Shown: positions 21,956-32,275, numbered from the stretch's first letter. The stretch is DNA of 64,000 bases from Platanthera guangdongensis (GCA_039583875.1 CM077165.1:78604757-78668756), one strand, 5' to 3'. Numbers and translations are program-made. The notes: generated by a model not told the origin, from the letters alone.

Positions 21956-24242
21956 CTATTTTTCTTTGGCTAAGTCATCCTTGAGTTTTTGAGCCAAATA
22001 ATTCTTTCTTTGCCTCTCCATATACTCTTTGGGCTTCGGATAATATCTGGGAGGAGGAGCTTTATCTGCCGCAGTATTGGTCCTGAAAAAGATGTTCCGT
22101 TTGGCTTCATACGTCTTATGCATCTCCCACTCATACTGGCTGTATACATCGTTTCGATTGATTTCCCCTTGTTCCTGTAGCCAGAATGTGTCTGATATGA
22201 TACTCTTGGATACTGGACTCCACTTTTCGTTTCTTACTTCCTCCTCCTTCAGTCTGATTCTCTTTTCAGCTTGTGTTTCCTTTGATGTCCCTTCTTGAAA
22301 CTTTCTCTTGTCCCCGGCTTTTGCTAGGGCCTCTTGGTCAAACATGGCCATACGTTTTGCTTTGGAAATAGCCCTAGCATCAGCTTCACTCATGGGAACT
22401 TATGCAGCCCTTACTCCCTCAGCAGCCGTAGTAGTCTCAGGAGCATGAATACCCGCAGGATTCAAATCGACGCCTAACACCTGTTGGAGCATCCACCAGC
22501 AACTGTCATAGACATATTTGTTTGACTGTTAGAAGTTGTTGATCATGACTTCCCGAAGCTCAGCCATCTTAGCTATATATTCCTTCTCCCCCTTTTTGGC
22601 TTCGACTGCGATGGAGTTTGCATAGGAGTGCAGTGAGTCATCAATATGCTTTGTAGTCCTGGAGAATTCAGTGACCAAGGCCTGCTGATTGGTGTTGAGA
22701 GTTACCATATTGCCATAAAACTTTTGAATGTTGTTTGCTACGACATGAGCATTCTGATTTACTACGGCGAGAGTATCAGTGTTTTTTTTTCAATCCGGCC
22801 ATAAGAAGAGTGACAGCTTCGCCGGCCGCTGTATACTTATCTTCAAATTTCTTTTCCATCACGTCAAGTTTATGATTGATCTCCACCATATTCTTGAGCA
22901 TCAGATTTTCAGATTTCTTAATCCTTTTCAACATTTTATCTTGAGCTTTCTCAAAAGATGCCTTAAGCTCATCCACTATACCCTGAATGACATTCACGGT
23001 GTGAGTGGCTATATCATCTCGCAGTGGAAGATTCTGAGGCACTTCTTGGCCGTGCACTTCATCAGATGCACCTGTAGAGTTGGACAGGAGCACAGCCTCT
23101 AAGGGAGGAATACTTGCAGCATCTGCAGATTTCTCGGACTCCCCCTCCACTCGTGCAGCAATGTTCTCAGGAACGATCTCAGGTGCGTGCTTGTCAGATG
23201 AAGCTTCAATGATATCCTGAGTTTCCAATGCTTCCTGTCCCTCATTGCCTTCTTCTTCACTTTCATCATCCATGAAATCATGCGCATCAGCATCATCGTC
23301 GTCAGCAGTCTCCTCTACATTAGCTTCGGCTCCTTGATCGTTCAGGTTCAGAGCCTCCTCATTCTCCAGCACAGTTTCACTTGCTTCTTGTATGGCTGCC
23401 GTTGCATCTCTGGCTATCTAGGAGATGTCAGATACGATATGAGCATCAGTGGGTAGAGGCTCCCCCTCAATTCCTGCAGTCAAAGCATCAGGAATTTCAC
23501 TGGGGATTACTGCTGGAGATACGTCATGTTGTTCTTCCATGGCAGCCTGCCCAATTTGCCTCTCCCATCTGTCAAAAACACTCGAGTCCATTTTCTTTAA
23601 GTAATGTATAGGAACACCTTTACCCATGTCATATTTATCTCCATTCAGCTGATTGAGGTACAGACTGATGATTCGGCCAAAGCTAGGTGATCTCAGGGTG
23701 TCCTTTATCTTCTCAAACAGCAATGCCCCCCAGTTGAATCTTTTCCTGCAGACAATCGCCACCAGGATCTTGAACATGTCCGCAGAGATGTGGTCATGAG
23801 ATCCCGGCTTGCATATGAGAACCTTTCCAACGATGTCTGACAGAAGTTTCCCTTCTTCATTCATATCCTTTCTCTTTATCGACCGAGTTCCTCGAGGGAG
23901 TCCACAGAATAATAGAGTCCTGGTTTTGTCTTCTTCCTCAAGATAATCCTCGTGCTCCGAGCTAGTGAGCTGCAAGTAGTGGGTCAGCTTGCTGGCAGAC
24001 ATCTTGATCTTTGCCCCGGCAACCTTGCTTTTGATAAGAGAGTCGCCATTCCGGAGTTTTGCGGTTGCAAAGAACTCCAGCACTTCCTTGTCCAGGATTT
24101 TACACGGGTGCTCCAGTACGAATGAGAGTCCAGCCTCTTCCAGCATAAGAATGATGTTTTTGAATTCGTCAGAGGCATGAGAGAATCCTGTTCGAACCAG
24201 CTCGCATCCCGTGACCAGCCCAGCGGTTGTCCTTGGAGCCAT
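21956..24242 (-). pseudogene. SIRE-3 envelope-position ORF (one stop, frameshifts)
   Basis: Starting MAPRTTAGLVTGCELVRTGF at 24242, the frame runs to a TAG near 23415-23417. It then continues in the same frame to 22776, where a run of nine A (coding strand, 22782-22790) throws it out of frame; eight would keep it open. The last part (22393-21956) ends in YYPKPKEYMERQR and LAKEK. The N-terminal third is the putative plant transposon protein-like domain (ILDKEVLEFFATAKLRNGD, LLFCGLPRGTRS, FNWGALLFEKI, FGRIISLYLNQLNGDKYD). The middle is highly acidic (ETADDDDADAHDFMDDESEE). The next part is a predicted coiled coil (FEKAQDKMLKRIKKSENLML). No membrane span is evident. Its role is unknown; it lies where a retrovirus would have env. 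Homologues at 4486-6985 and 1661-1846 show that it is a family feature. Confidence 0.75.
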
Positions 24243-25399
24243 TGCACACCTAGGGAGAGAATCCCTACTCTACGCTTAATTAACAGTCAAGAGGGAAGCG
24301 ACACTAATGATAATGTCCAAGTACGGGTGAGGAAGAGGTTACCTAAAAGCGTAGACGGGAGTTAGTTGGTTGAAGATGATAGACACCGGATGAGTGCACG
24401 CGGAGAAATTCCTGTAAGGAAGAATCGAAACCGGGAGAGATTGTCGGTGAGCTTCCTGCGAGAAATCTTCGGTGATCGTCCTGCGGGATGTCGACGGAAG
24501 CCTTCACGACTCGGCGAGATACCTTCGGGAAGACCTTCGGTGGAATCTTGTGAAAGGGGAAGGGTCGTCGAGAAACTTGCGGGAAGACGATGTAGACCTT
24601 CGGTGAGAAACTTCGGTGGGATTCTTGCAGTGAGAAACGATGGCGACCAGGGAAGACGATGGAGACCTTCAGTGAGAAATTTGCGGGAAACCTTCGGTCG
24701 GCGAGAATCTTGCGGGATTCGGCGAGTTTCCTGCAGAGAAGGTCCTTCGGCGGGATTTCTACGGAAGGTGAAGGGTCGGCGGGAATTCTAAATATATAAA
24801 GGATCGTGAGTTCGGCGGAAGGCTTCGGGTTGAGCGGGTTTCGAGTTTGTTCTAAGTCGATTTGAAAATCTTCTAAATATATAAATACTCCTTAAAGCCA
24901 AGCTATTACGGTTTGAACCGGCTTTTCCATACATTTATTGATGGCAAGGTTTCTAATGACGTATTTTCGTTGTCGAGATTTCCAAAGACGTATCTTCGTT
25001 AGTTTTCAGTGAACTAATTTACGCCTGTAGATGTTAGTTCTCGAATCTACCAGTGGAATTTCTGATAACTCTTTAATGATGTGTCTAAGCTTTATATTCA
25101 CCGTGTTAACCTATCCTTAGATGTGCACACATATATGTATATATATATATAAAGATATATATATATATGTAAATGTCGATAGAAAATGACTCAAGTCTTG
25201 GGGCTGATGAAAAATACCTGGGATTATGAGAGTTATCATTTAGTCTCTCTGACTATGACATACCAGGTGCTCGATGTGAGTATGCTCATATAGATATCAC
25301 TGCTGTTATTCCAGATGCATGTTCCAATTCAGTTTTGAAACACCTACTGTCTAGTTCCCATCATATTTACGGGAACATAGACTACCCTGCAAGAAAGAA
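24243..25399 (-). other. SIRE-3 spacer replacing pol
   Basis: No gene recognised. Next to the ORF start (24440-24790) is a loose tandem repeat of CTTCGGTGAGAAACTTGCGGG-like units, including CGGCGAGAATCTTGCGGGAT, which resembles the LTR palindrome half-site. Next come AT-rich DNA and a TA run at 25130-25165. The pol genes expected between gag and this point are absent. A 141-codon frame on the plus strand (24366-24791) is made of the repeat and is not credible as a gene. Confidence 0.65.
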
Positions 25400-26971
25400 T
25401 TACTTTACCTTAGGAACCCAAATCATATTGGGTCCTAGGTTCCTATTAGCATAAGCACTCGACTGCCTTCCTTCAGAAAACCTGTCAGGAAGACTACCTC
25501 TGCCCAGAAAATGTGGATAGGCCCTTGCCCTTGACACAGAGGGGTTGTGCCAACAGTCTATGGCAAAGTGTCCCACTTTGCCACAGCACCAACACGGGTG
25601 AATGTTGTATCTCTGTTTCTGACCTGATCTAGTGACTGAGGTAGTCACGGTCCTAGGTCTAAACGGGATAGGGCATGATCTCCTCACAAAATTTCCTCTT
25701 CCACCGTGACACATGGAAGGGTGGAAGGAATGCATGTTGCGAGCGTCATGAGGCCGGGGAGGTGGTGCCTTCCTTTCAGGCATCCCCCTTCCTGAGGCCC
25801 CATGAAAACTTACACCATGACTTCTAACCTCCATGTCCTGTGTCCTAGGGTGGTGAAAAGTGTTCTGAGAGCTGGTACATGCAGATTCACACCGAGTTGT
25901 GGCAGTGGCAGTAAATACAAAGGGCTCAGAATGAGCCTTAGGTATTCTCTCATGGGTGGCCACGACGGCCCTTGCACTACGGGTGTCTCCACATGAGGAC
26001 AGATCACCCTTGCAGTGACCACGATTATTCCTGTGGTCATACCTGAAGGCATGATGAGTTGCCTTCCTGCTTGGAGTGGGGGGTCGGAATACCGTTTCCC
26101 CATTTCTCCACGAATTGATAATCCGGGAGATCCACCCATTTTCTTGCTTTCTCTTTATAGCATCAACCTTGGAAAAGTTTGATACTATTCTTTTCTCATT
26201 CTCTAGACTACTCTCTAGAGCTGAGATTTTAGAGTCCTTGACCTTATTGGATGCCAATTGGAGAACCAACAAGATCTTCAGTCGAGCAATCTCTTGAGCT
26301 TGCTCCTCAGCAAGTAGGTTGCTTTTCTGAAGGGCTCTCTTCAGAGAATCCGAATTTTCTGAAGGAAAGCAGTTCCTGACTTCAGAAACTTCAAGAGAGA
26401 CGGGGCAGGATGAAGAAGTTACCTGCTCTTCAGTGTTATTGTCATTAGAGCCCGTGACCATTGTGTCATCCTCATCAGAGCTGCTTTCCTCACTGGCCTC
26501 TTCAGTCTCTGACATGGACACTGGAGATCTGATGCTGTCCGATAGATCCTTGCCTTCATCTTCAGAGGCGAGGACCCCCACATAGGCTTCATCCTCTGAT
26601 TGACAGCAGATTCCAGCTTTCTCTGACCCCCCCATCAGCTCTGAGATCATCACCCACATATATTTAGCCGACCCACATTTTTCTAATCTAGAGCGAGAAG
26701 CTCCAGACCAGATATCTATGATAATTTGACGAATCCTCTTGTCCAAATTAAATAATGAAAGTTCCATCTCTGACATCTCAGCAATGCACTTGGGCACTTG
26801 GATTCCAGAGTCGGAGGTCTTCATAGGAATAAAAGGACCCTCTTCTAGGATGAAAGATGCTCGAGGATCGATAGCATCCAAGTGATACGACACTCTCATC
26901 CTCCAGACGGGGTAAAACTCCTTTGTGCATGTGGGGAGTCTTAGTGGCGATATGTCATGATCCAGCTCCAT
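25400..26971 (-). CDS. SIRE-3 gag polyprotein (capsid and nucleocapsid)
   Basis: An uninterrupted frame of about 523 codons from the ATG at 26971 (MELDHDISPL). The open frame extends 35 codons further into the primer binding site and LTR, so the internal ATG is preferred. The N-terminal part (FYPVWRMRVSYHLDAID, then IRQIIIDIWSGASRSRLEKCGSAKYMW) is the copia capsid-like domain. The middle has a Ser/Asp/Glu-rich stretch and a coiled-coil-like segment (ALQKSNLLAEEQAQEIARLK). Near the C-terminus is a CCHC zinc knuckle, CWCCGKVGHFAIDC, that would bind RNA. It ends MIWVPKVK and a stop, where sirevirus pol would normally continue. Gag forms the virus-like particle. This is the longest intact coding frame in the window. 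Confidence 0.85.
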   Translation of the reverse strand: MELDHDISPLRLPTCTKEFYPVWRMRVSYHLDAIDPRASFILEEGPFIPMKTSDSGIQVPKCIAEMSEMELSLFNLDKRIRQIIIDIWSGASRSRLEKCGSAKYMWVMISELMGGSEKAGICCQSEDEAYVGVLASEDEGKDLSDSIRSPVSMSETEEASEESSSDEDDTMVTGSNDNNTEEQVTSSSCPVSLEVSEVRNCFPSENSDSLKRALQKSNLLAEEQAQEIARLKILLVLQLASNKVKDSKISALESSLENEKRIVSNFSKVDAIKRKQENGWISRIINSWRNGETVFRPPTPSRKATHHAFRYDHRNNRGHCKGDLSSCGDTRSARAVVATHERIPKAHSEPFVFTATATTRCESACTSSQNTFHHPRTQDMEVRSHGVSFHGASGRGMPERKAPPPRPHDARNMHSFHPSMCHGGRGNFVRRSCPIPFRPRTVTTSVTRSGQKQRYNIHPCWCCGKVGHFAIDCWHNPSVSRARAYPHFLGRGSLPDRFSEGRQSSAYANRNLGPNMIWVPKVK

Positions 26972-27032
26972 GCTTCTGACACTGGTGGCAGGATTATACT
27001 CAAGGTGTAAACCTTTTTGATGAGTAACCTGC

Positions 27033-27044
27033 CTCCGATACCAC
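27033..27044 (-). other. SIRE-3 primer binding site
   Basis: TGGTATCGGAGG on the minus strand, one base after the 5' LTR end. It resembles TGGTATCAGAGC, the usual copia site that pairs with initiator Met tRNA. Confidence 0.8.
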
Positions 27045-27045
27045 T

Positions 27046-28629
27046 TGAAAGTCCACCTAGTGTCAACTATCTTCACCTATGGGGGGGAATAGGTGACGTG
27101 CAACGTTTTTGCGGAATTTAAATTGTATCTGCACACGAAAATAAAACAACACAGCACAAAAGAGTACACAAGCTATTTATAGTGGTTCCCCGACTTGGGT
27201 ACATCCACTTTCCCCCTTCGACCTATCTCCCAACCAGGGACGACTCGGTCTCTTCACCAACAGGATTGAAATCCAATCCTTGCACTATCGGAAGGAACCC
27301 TTCCACACATAGGAGTCAACACTCCCACAACACGGATTGCACTCAACCCTTACAACTAGGAACCAACGTTCCTTTACAACAAAAGTAAAACTAGAATGTA
27401 CAAGAGATACAAACTACGTTTGGAGACTAAGGTGTCCCTCTTCGTTGACGATGTGTTTTTGAAGTCCACGAAGAGTCCACTACCCTAGATCTCTCTTGGA
27501 GAGAATCTCCCCGGAACCGGCGGCGGCAAGATGGGCGGCGGCTAGGTTCACGGGATCGGCGGCGACAACGATGTGTGGCTGCTGTACTTTGGAGATCCAA
27601 ACTTCGTAGCGAAGCTAGCTAGGTCTACCAACGGTCACACCAGGATCAATCGTCTCGATCGATTCGGATGGGGAAGATTTTCCCGATCTACAAATCAAGA
27701 GACAAGAGATCTCCGGTTAGACACGTGAGACGCTAAGCTTAGCTAGGCTTCTATCGCAGGAGGATCTGGGCGAAACCATGATCAACCAGCGAACAACTTG
27801 GCGCGAGCGGCGACGGCGGCGGCGGCGGAGCGGAAACAGCGATCTAGGTCACGTCGCAGCTCGCGTATTTCTTTTCTTCTTCGCTCCTTTACTGTTCAAG
27901 AATACGCGTGTATTTATACACAAGTATACTCCTAAAAGACCGTTGTGTGTCCCACCTGAAGGAAACCCTAGTTCCGGTTCAACACAGTCCCAGCGGCAGA
28001 ATCCGGTCCAGCAGCTTCCAGAAAAATTGCTAAGTCAAAATCGGCGAGAATCGAAGGTGATTCTCGACGAATCGGCGAGAATCAGTTAGTGATTCTCGAC
28101 GATTCGTCGAGAATCACTAGTGATTCTCGCCGAATCACTTGTTGATTCTCGACGAATATTACATGGTCATGATCTGCTCAACAATGGGTTCGGCGAGAAT
28201 CACTAGTGATTCTCGCCGAATCTTACTTGGCACCGTTTTGAGGTAGCCAGATAGAGTCGGCGAGAATCACTAATGATTCTCGACGATTCGGCGAGAATCA
28301 CTAGACAAATTTTCGTCTTTCCACCCAAGAGCTGCTCCTTGACCCATCCTTGCTCCTTGTCTGCTCTTGCATAAACACGGCCCTGTACTTGAAGTAAGTG
28401 CACTCCAATAGAGAGAGTACACGTAGGCCAACACACTGATCTGCTCAACGAGGGATTACGTTGTGCAGACCCGTGTATATTGACCTACTGCACCCTGAGA
28501 TTGGTGTGCACTTAGCGTGGAATAACTGCAATCACAACTTAAGAGGTTTCATCAAATACATTGTGAATTCATCTTAGCTTGACAGGTGGCTTCCTCAAAT
28601 ATAGGTAATTGTGGATACAATACCCAACA
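27046..28629 (-). mobile_element. SIRE-3 5' LTR
   Basis: About 1584 bp, same termini as the 3' LTR, with TATA box at 27911-27918 and a shorter palindrome array at 28040-28310. By eye it differs from the 3' LTR by scattered substitutions and by loss or gain of palindrome units. Confidence 0.92.
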
Positions 28630-30200
28630 GTTATGAGTCCACTTTATATACCTATTTTTGGACTCATCTGGGTTAGTTTTCACGTGTTTGCACTTCACTT
28701 TTAATTCTTTATCGTTCCTATTTCATCTAATCATTATTTCCATAGGAAGTGCACTTTATGCCTGTGGTTGTGTATTTTGTTACTTTTATTGTTTGTATTC
28801 CTTTTTGTGATTGCCTGGAATGTCTACACATATTAGTGATTGGTTTTTCCTTTCGGTACAGGGGTTATGTGCGTGTTCCGGGATGGTTGTAAAACAGGAA
28901 TACTGCGCACGATCATGGGATCTAATGCGCACGACCACTGGTCGTGTGCCCCTGATCGTGCGCACTACTCTTTGTTTTCCAGAATCAGCCTGGGGTAAGC
29001 GCACGACCACTGGACATAATGCGCACGACCACTGGTCATGCGCCACTGATAATGTGCATTGATTTCTCTTTTCTGGAGTCCTGTCTGGGGTAATCGCACG
29101 ACCATTGAACTTAGTGCGCACGACCACTGGTCGTGCGCCACTACTCGTGCGCGTTATCCCAGTTCTTCTTCCTGATCTTCCATGCCAGTGCGCACGATCA
29201 TCGGACATAGTGCGCACGACCACCGGTCGTGCGCCTGTGATCATGCGCATTGTTCATTTCTGCTTTGTATAAATAGCGCAGGTCTCGCCCTAATTAAAAG
29301 GAGGATCCGGAGCTCGACATTTCTCCGCCGTTTTCTGCCTTCTCCGCTGTTCCCCTTCATCTTCCACCCTAGGGAGGTGCTCCGGGCACGCTTTCACAGC
29401 CAATTCCAAGCCGGAGCTTCCTCTCAGCCTTCTCCTTCATCTGTGAGCTTCAAGTAGGGTTTGACGCCATAGCCATCAAGCAAAGGAAAGCTAGCAAACT
29501 TCGTCCGTTATCGTGAGACAAAGATGACGGGCCATTGGAAGGTGGTGACAGCCCTTCTCTACCCCGGACGCAGTTGAGGACCGGCTTGGACCCAGAATGA
29601 CAACCCGACGATTCCAACCGTGAATCCTCAGCAAGACTTCGGATTCGGTCGATCTCTTGACTTGTTCTTTCTTTCTTGTTGAATATTGGTGTTTAACTCT
29701 ATTTATATTGCTGAAGTATGCTTAGTTTGTAAAACGTTTTTATACAATCATGTCTATGTGATTTTGTATGTTTTCGTTATTTACTTGAGTTGCATCATAT
29801 TCCATCCACCACCATCCACCCTTGCCGCACTAGCAATTGCTAGTGGCGTGCATTGCGAAGAGGTGCTCACGACCCTCATTCCGCTATTCTAACCACCTCA
29901 TCCGCTAGCCTTCTCGTCCATCCGCCTAGCGATTCGGTGCATAGCGTCTTGACTAGTCTTCCATCCCGCCTGGCGAAGCATCGCATAGCGGCGTTGCATA
30001 GGAGTAGTTGTTAGCCTTTTATTTTCTGTTTCCGCAAACATCAAAACCCCCCTTAGTTAGCTCCGACCTGAGGACTCCAATCTCAAGTCCTCCTCGAAAT
30101 TAACTCCACCTTACTGTGTTCCTTGAGAGATCGATACTTGGGAAAACCCCCATTTTATATTACTTGTGTGACCGGTTCACTGCCTTGATCTTTAGCATCA
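28630..30200 (+). mobile_element. Athila-B 3' LTR
   Basis: Begins with the GTTAT duplication and GAGTCCACTTTATATACC, and ends TTTAGCATCA followed by GCTGG. Contains the palindrome array at 28910-29250 and the TATA box at 29268-29275. It keeps about 290 bp (28655-28945) that are missing from the 5' LTR. Confidence 0.85.
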
Positions 30201-30874
30201 GCTGGTTCCCAGACCGCCAAGTTAGCAGAATAACGGTTCTACTTAGTTTTCCAAGTTCTCCTTGGAGCTAACCTCCAAGTATCCCTGCTGCAATCTACCG
30301 CATAGAAACCCGAAAACCCAAAGAATAGAGTCTTCTCCGGCAAATCATAACAAATGCAACATCACCGATCCAGACCAACATGTCCAGGTAGGCTTCACAC
30401 ACAATGCCTATGCCCGTACTTTGATTACGGACTCTATATGCAACACAAGGGGGACTATTCCCATCAACCCGAAGGAACACCGTACACTCGCCGCACACTC
30501 GCAGGAGCGGGTTTTCCCTATGTAAAAAGGAAGAGCTTCACATGCTCAAGTGGAGAATCGTTACCCTTGTAGTACGCTTTGGCGCAATGGAAAAACTACA
30601 CGGATGGGAATCTTCGCAACGAACTTTCCTCCACGGATCCGCTCTCAGATCTCAAAACGGTGCTCCGATTCTTCGTCGGCGGCCAGAATCCTCCTCCTTC
30701 TTCCTCCTCTTTCCAACTCCTTGAGAGAGAGAGACTAAGGGAGAAAATGAGGAATTGATCCTCCATTTCCGACCTTAACAGGGCAGGGTTTCCCCAGGGC
30801 CGTCAGATTTTAAATAAAAAAATCGAACGGCTCTGATCCGCTCAAAAAATCAACAGACCTGAGCCGAACCCGGC

Positions 30875-31190
30875 TTTGCATACGGCCGTGTCCCATGTCG
30901 TGTGCCTCGATCCAGGCACGATCGTCGAACACAAAGACTCACATGGGCTCAGACACGCCCGTGTCTCACTCGACAAACCCGTGTCCGGGGGCGTGTCACA
31001 TGTAACCGCCACGCCGACCGACACGACCCTGCTGAACATGGGTACTGACACGGGTAGGCACACACCCGTGTCAAATGACACGCCCGTGTCATTAAACTGT
31101 GTTCCTTGTCGTGTCCTTCTCGGGATAAAATCGGCCAAAACACCATGCCAGACACGGCCTTGGACACTCCCATGTCCTAGGACGTGTACC
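30875..31190 (-). repeat. ACACGCCCGTGTC palindrome cluster in the solo LTR
   Basis: Repeated (G)ACACGCCCGTGTC and ACACGGGTAGGCACACACCC type sequences. On the minus strand they lie upstream of an AT-rich TATA-like box near 30805-30820. The same core occurs in the Tekay-P and Athila-A LTRs. Confidence 0.75.
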
Positions 31191-31254
31191 CCCATACAGC
31201 CACCAAAATCCCTTTTTGCGCGACCAACTCAAATACAATTTTTGGGGCATTACA

Positions 31255-32084
31255 GTAGTTCACGCCTGCTCAGATTTTTTGCTACTTGCTTTTTTTCTTA
31301 GGATACACCTTTGTAACTTTGACACTTTGTTGTTCCTTAGTTGGCACTTGGGTCGATGTTTTTGAAAAGAAGCATATCTACTTTTGTGTTTTTATGGACT
31401 CAAACAATGAACACCATTAGGTCGCTGATATCAAATCCTGCACAGGTACTTTACACTTGTTGCATTTTTTCTTGAATAATGGTCATCACAAGATCCATGT
31501 TTTGTTTAGATTTTTCTTGAACCCTATTCTGCTAAGCACATACGATGTGTCAACCCTCAGAGATAACCCAACATAAACATTCTAGAAATGACACCCACAA
31601 TGCAATTGAAATTATAAATTCAATCCAACCAATCTACACAAACCTGTATGACAAGCATTACAATATCTACAATTAATGTCAAGCACTACAACTTATTTAC
31701 ACCTATACCAAAATAAGAAAATTTGCTTTAGGTTACCTTAATGAAATCAAATTAGTTCATTTGGATACATGGATTGCCCTCAATTAAATCAAATTGGATC
31801 ATTTTGGTAACCACTGTTCTACCAAACATGTGCAATATTTTGATGGAGCTTTTGTCTGAATACATTAAGTTAAAAATGTCAAACAAACAGACTCTATGTA
31901 TATTTTTTAAAAAAGCTGGAAATAATGATGTGTTATTTTCTAATCATCAATGCATTATCCATTTTCATCATATAATTCCAGTACTGATATTTTTTCCTTG
32001 TTGTAATTGTGTTATGTTCATCTTCACTGAAGAAAACCCTTCATAAGGACTTTCACTTTAGAGAAAAAGTTGGTGATATGCTTT
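31255..32084 (+). other. hAT 3' non-coding region
   Basis: AT-rich DNA between the solo LTR and the right end of the hAT. No gene recognised; an open frame at 31774-32046 has no recognisable features. Confidence 0.55.
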
Positions 32085-32267
32085 GGATCAAAAAATTGTC
32101 AAAAAAACTGAAACTGCACCTCACAAACCGACACCAAACTGCACTGAAACCAAACTGCACCTCACAGTTTTGGTGCAGTGCGGTTTTGGCCGACCGAAAA
32201 CTGCACCGCTGTAGTCTAGTTTCGGTTTGCCTCCAAACAGCAACAAACCGCACTGCTCGTAGGCCTA
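32085..32267. repeat. hAT right subterminal repeats and TIR
   Basis: Clustered ACTGCACCTCACA, AAACTGCACTGAAACC and GGTGCAGTGCGGTTTTGG motifs in both orientations, ending GCTCGTAGGCCTA. Confidence 0.75.
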
Positions 32268-32275
32268 TCTATATC
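32268..32275. other. Right target-site duplication of the hAT
   Basis: TCTATATC, identical to 11947-11954. Confidence 0.92.

Larger units (their letters stand above)
19986..28629 (-). mobile_element. SIRE-3, a young pol-less SIRE-type copia element
   Basis: A complete insertion of 8644 bp flanked by GTTAT on both sides. On the minus strand the order is 5' LTR (28629-27046), Met-tRNA-type primer binding site, gag (26971-25400), a non-coding spacer, the envelope-position ORF (24242-21956), polypurine tract, and 3' LTR (21703-19986). No protease, integrase, reverse transcriptase or RNase H sequence is present. The two LTRs are nearly identical by eye apart from blocks of palindrome units, which points to recent insertion. 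It is the youngest element in the nest. Confidence 0.92.
15554..30200 (+). mobile_element. Athila-B, a pol-less Athila-type element split by SIRE-3
   Basis: Its outer ends are flanked by the 5-bp duplication GCTGG. It has a 5' LTR (15554-16833), an Athila-type primer binding site, one ORF (17062-18180), about 1.8 kb of non-coding DNA, a polypurine tract, and a 3' LTR (28630-30200). SIRE-3 landed at the polypurine tract/3' LTR border. There is no protease, reverse transcriptase or integrase, so it could move only with proteins from another Athila element. Confidence 0.85.
14658..31254 (-). mobile_element. Tekay-like solo LTR interrupted by Athila-B
   Basis: The left piece (14658-15553) and right piece (30201-31254) together form an LTR of about 1.95 kb. 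On the minus strand it begins TGTAATGCCCC and ends GGGTGTTACA, with the TGTAA..TTACA termini seen in the other Tekay LTRs here. Flanks are ATAGT on the left and GTAGT on the right, a 5-bp duplication with one mismatch. No internal domain is present, so it is a solo LTR left by recombination between two LTRs. The right piece holds a cluster of ACACGCCCGTGTC-type palindromes (30875-31190), then a TTTTATTTAAA box and a CT-rich leader, which fixes the minus orientation. It sits inside the hAT. Confidence 0.75.
11955..32267. mobile_element. hAT transposon carrying nested retroelements
   Basis: The element is bounded by the 8-bp duplication TCTATATC on both sides and by imperfect terminal inverted repeats beginning TAGGC (left TAGGCATGTGCAG; right, read inward, TAGGCCTACGAGC). 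Both ends are followed by subterminal clusters of GCACCGCACC and related ACTGCACC/GGTGCAGTGCGG motifs in both orientations, as hAT transposases need. It encodes a remnant hAT transposase (13408-14536). Its own DNA amounts to about 3.7 kb. The other 16.6 kb is a solo LTR with an Athila element and a copia element inside. It sits inside the gag gene of SIRE-1, whose frame is restored when the hAT and one duplication are removed. Confidence 0.9.

Noticed and set aside
24366..24791. A 141-codon plus-strand frame rich in Arg and Gly
   Set aside because: It is antisense to the SIRE-3 spacer and consists of its tandem repeat. No domain or homologue is recognisable.
28786..29250. Frames with repeated GARPVVVRTM phrases (also at 15567-15888)
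   Set aside because: They are translations of the Athila-B palindrome array; both strands and several frames are open because of its composition.
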